The position numbers and the translations under genes are program-made. A DNA stretch of 64,000 nucleotides, taken from NCBI RefSeq assembly GCF_045679555.1, contig NC_092094.1:16549112-16613111 (forward strand). Reading direction: 5' to 3'. This DNA comes from Salvelinus alpinus. Taxonomy: Eukaryota > Chordata > Actinopteri > Salmoniformes > Salmonidae. Below the pieces are notes generated by a model. That model was not told the DNA's origin. It ran no database searches and saw nothing but the letters and a program-made list of their open reading frames with translations. Shown one piece after another: positions 61,292 to 64,000 of this stretch. Every line of letters begins with the position of its first letter. Within the stretch, counting starts at the first letter, position 1.

Positions 61292-61485
61292 AAGGGCTCC
61301 CGGGTGGCGCAGCAGTCTAAGGCACTGCATCTCAGTGCTAGAGGTGTCACTACCGACCCTGGTTCGATTCCAGGCTGTATCACAACTGGCCATGATTGGG
61401 AGTCCCATACGGCAGCACCATTATTGTAAATAATAATTTGTTCTTAACTGACTTGCCTAGTGAAATAAAGGTTAAATGCAAATAT
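61292..61485 (+). mobile_element. tRNA-derived SINE, plus strand
   Basis: Starts GGCTCCCGGGTGGCGCAGCA (box A region), box B GGTTCGATTCC (61361-61371), and ends TTAACTGACTTGCCTAGTGA with AATAAAGGTTAAA. Its tail matches the 30-bp insertion at 32685-32714. Confidence 0.9.
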
Positions 61486-64000
61486 ATTGCTTATGGTAAG
61501 ATTACAATTCTATCCACAAAGATGGGCATATCTGTTCCAAAACATCTCAGTCCTCTGGAGTAGGTCAAAGGTTACAGTATAATTTTTATGTGACATTTTT
61601 ATCCTGGGCTATATCATATTCCTGACCAATGTTGCTAGAATATAGCATAGGTCTTATTTCCATTCCCCTGTGGAAGCATATAACATTTAATTGGTTTATA
61701 ATTGTTGACAGCCTCCAACAAAAGTTGGGATTTTACCTCATACTTAAAATGAATGTAGCCATCATGACAAGATGCCCAATTTCCCATCATTGTAATCATG
61801 CAGCAGTCAAACAGACAATAAAGTGACGCTATGACAATATATTGATTAAGTGGTAAATATTTAGTAGTTAACCTGTAGTGGTTAACTAAGCAAAACATCA
61901 TTATGAATCTATGACCAGACAAAGGATGGACTAACTGACACTGGTGGGGGCTCAATAGAAACCCGTCATTAGCACAGATTGGCTGCCAAGTAAATTGGGG
62001 AACAGGTGCATTGAGAGCAACACACACTGAAACGCTTTGTCCGTGGACTTGTGCCTCTCTCCGTTTGAAAACGGGGGGTTATGTTTAATGCAAAGTTAAT
62101 ATCGATTTAATGCTTGTCAGAGCTCCTCTGTATCTTGGGCCATTCCTAATCCCTCCAATGTTCCGCAGTGGCCGGATCCTAGTCAGAAACAGCTGCTGAG
62201 CCAGACTTGAAGAGGGAGAGCACCACTCAAGAAGGCGGCTTATAGAAGGTGTAAAGACCGTCCATCTCCAAAGCAGCGTGTAAAATAAATAGACCATGTA
62301 AAAACAAAATTAGAAATGGATGATTCCCTTTTAAATATATAACCAGTAATAAGTTATTTTTTAACAGCATAACTTTCAACGATGCTGTGGTAGGCCTATA
62401 GGCCAATTTCTCTGAATGTTGTCATTGTCTGCAATGAAATGATCAAAAACACTTATTATTATTGCTTTAAAGAAAAATGTATTGAATTTATCTTAATGCT
62501 AATGATGGATCTATCTACAGTATCTGCTCACTAAATACAGTTCAATATATTGAATAGAATGGCAGATTGGACGTCAGGTAAAGAGTACAATACCTTAGGC
62601 AAAAAAACGAGGTTGCAAGAAAGCCATACATTTTTTATCAACATTTTCACAAATGTACGTCATTAACCTGAATATATAACAATGAATCTAGGAAACGGTT
62701 GAAATATTTTGCGGCAGTCTTACTGTATCTATCTACAGTATCATTATCATTTCAATGCACCCACCTCTTGTGTCTACGGACAAGGGTGGGGTGGTGGTGG
62801 TGGGGATATAATATCTGAAAAATGTGTTTTAAATGTGTTTAATTCAGCGACCGACCAGCTGTTTCTCTAGTCTATATTTGGTAAATAGAAAACAATCGTG
62901 TCAGGCTTGGAAAGCTAGTAGAAATTAGTTTCGGTCACTGGGGCTAAGCTATATTTCCTGCAAACCATCTGCTTGATTTGTACAATAGGGGGATTTTCGA
63001 AGGTTCCTGAAATAATAAAACGCTTTGAACTTAACAGTGATGTTTTTTTCTGTGAAGGTGGGTGCTGTGTTAATGTGTCTTAATATGGGTTCCCCAGGCG
63101 GGACATAAAATGCAAATCTAATGATCAATACATTTATATAAAAATGTAATGATTTCACGGTTACGTAATTACTTGTCTGTTTACTCAGACATTAACTGTT
63201 TAAGCTAAGTGGCTTATATATATACAAAACATGTCATTTGTAAAATGACCCTCTTCTCTAAGGAGTGTTTCTAATCATACTTTTTTAAATTCAAGAATGT
63301 TACAGTAATTAGTCTACTCAGCCTATGAACATTTTTATTTATTTCATAATTCAATATTTTGCCTATAACAGGTAAAAGGCCTAAATACTGACACCATCTG
63401 AAAAGTGCCAGACAAGGCACGATGAATAGAGGCTATAGCATTAAAACTTGATATATAACCATCACACACCATGAACCTCACACCACAAACGTAGGCCTAC
63501 AGTTTAGACTCTGCTCTGTCCTAATAAATACATTATTCTATGGTCTGAAAAGATTGAGTAGGCTTAATTTGTGTTTATGTGGAAGTTTTGCTAACGATGT
63601 CTTTACTGCCAGGGCTCTTTTGCATAAAATATCCACAGCCCAAATGGGATTCACCTATAAATAGCCGAAATAAACTCACTCGGCCATGCTTGGGTAACAT
63701 GCAAGACTGATGGATCAGATGGCTAATTGAAACCTACTAATATGAGATCATTTGTAAAATATATACAAAAATTATGACAATTTATTTTTGCGTTAGTAAT
63801 GGACATGGTTACCATGCATCTATTTTCATGGGAAGCGCCTGGCGCATAATTTAATGGAGATTTGCCTTCTGTGCCATCACTTAGGACACACGCGGGCTTA
63901 CCTTCCCCGCACTTTCAAAGCAGAAGAGTTGACTCTCCAGAAAGAAATGTGAAGGTAACCACTTTAAAATGAATGGCTAGGAGAACAAAACAGAGAGAGC
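61486..64000. other. Non-genic stretch at the window end
   Basis: No credible exon. 62040-62300 and 63570-63960 are composition-balanced and could be conserved noncoding, but the sequence alone cannot prove it. Confidence 0.5.

Noticed and set aside
61361..61371. Functional tRNA genes from box A and box B matches (also at 20340, 32466, 41628, 45990)
   Set aside because: The cloverleaf is degenerate and all continue into SINE bodies and tails.
62505..62740. Repeated ATCTATCTACAGTATC motif at two places
   Set aside because: Too short and isolated; likely chance in AT-rich sequence.

Overview
The window reads as a vertebrate gene desert packed with transposons, almost certainly from a salmonid fish (trout, salmon or charr; the species cannot be told). 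The evidence is many Tc1/mariner elements of salmonid type, one of them of the Sleeping Beauty kind with long inverted/direct repeat ends; tRNA-derived SINEs of the salmonid HpaI/SmaI style; PIF/Harbinger elements carrying HARBI1 and Myb/SANT genes with teleost-style introns; and several (GT)n tracts. I found no host protein-coding exon, rRNA or functional tRNA gene. Everything that looks translated belongs to a mobile element or to a tandem array that is open by arithmetic.

Layout. 1-6744: a head-to-tail pair of near-identical Harbinger elements, the first cut by the window edge, the second complete (Myb/SANT gene plus HARBI1 transposase gene). 7811-9250: 3' end of a non-LTR retrotransposon on the minus strand. 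9931-11840: a Tc1 piece, an interspersed repeat and a plus-strand solo LTR. 11845-15330: a minus-strand Tc1 holding a scrambled second Tc1 and an LTR element with a perfect 5-bp target duplication, a proline-rich ORF and almost no 5' LTR. 15555-16740: a short repeat split by a minus-strand solo LTR, then another repeat. 16740-20340: mostly unique sequence. 20733-22342: a nearly whole Tc1 whose transposase has one nonsense codon. 22371-27698: a Tc1 split by a long LINE that is itself split by an L2 fragment. 28224-29847: another dead Tc1 and a foldback MITE. 31781-35013: a Tc1 carrying a SINE, a 30-bp SINE tail and a LINE. 38042-40228: two copies of a TTAA-flanked MITE that share the same Tc1 insertion site. 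41628-46145: SINEs and three MITEs in unique sequence. 47073-48020: a 49-bp minisatellite with one flipped unit. 49264-52010: about 100 copies of a 27-bp unit, with a 1080-bp higher-order duplication. 54588-56775: a TIR repeat split by a Sleeping Beauty-type Tc1. 56776-64000: unique sequence with one SINE.

How it fits together. The genes serve the elements. In Harbinger, HARBI1 is the DDE nuclease and the Myb/SANT protein is its DNA-binding partner. The L2 fragment carries the same 3' tail as several SINEs here, as expected if L2-type reverse transcriptase mobilises them. The non-repeat stretches look like a regulatory desert. The clearest sign is a stretch of about 225 bp at 17236-17460 that recurs, diverged but collinear, at 59906-60127. 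That paralogous noncoding pair, the Harbinger dimer, the 27-bp array and the duplicated MITE/Tc1 unit are the items most worth checking. Family names for repeats rest on remembered sequence likeness, not on a search.
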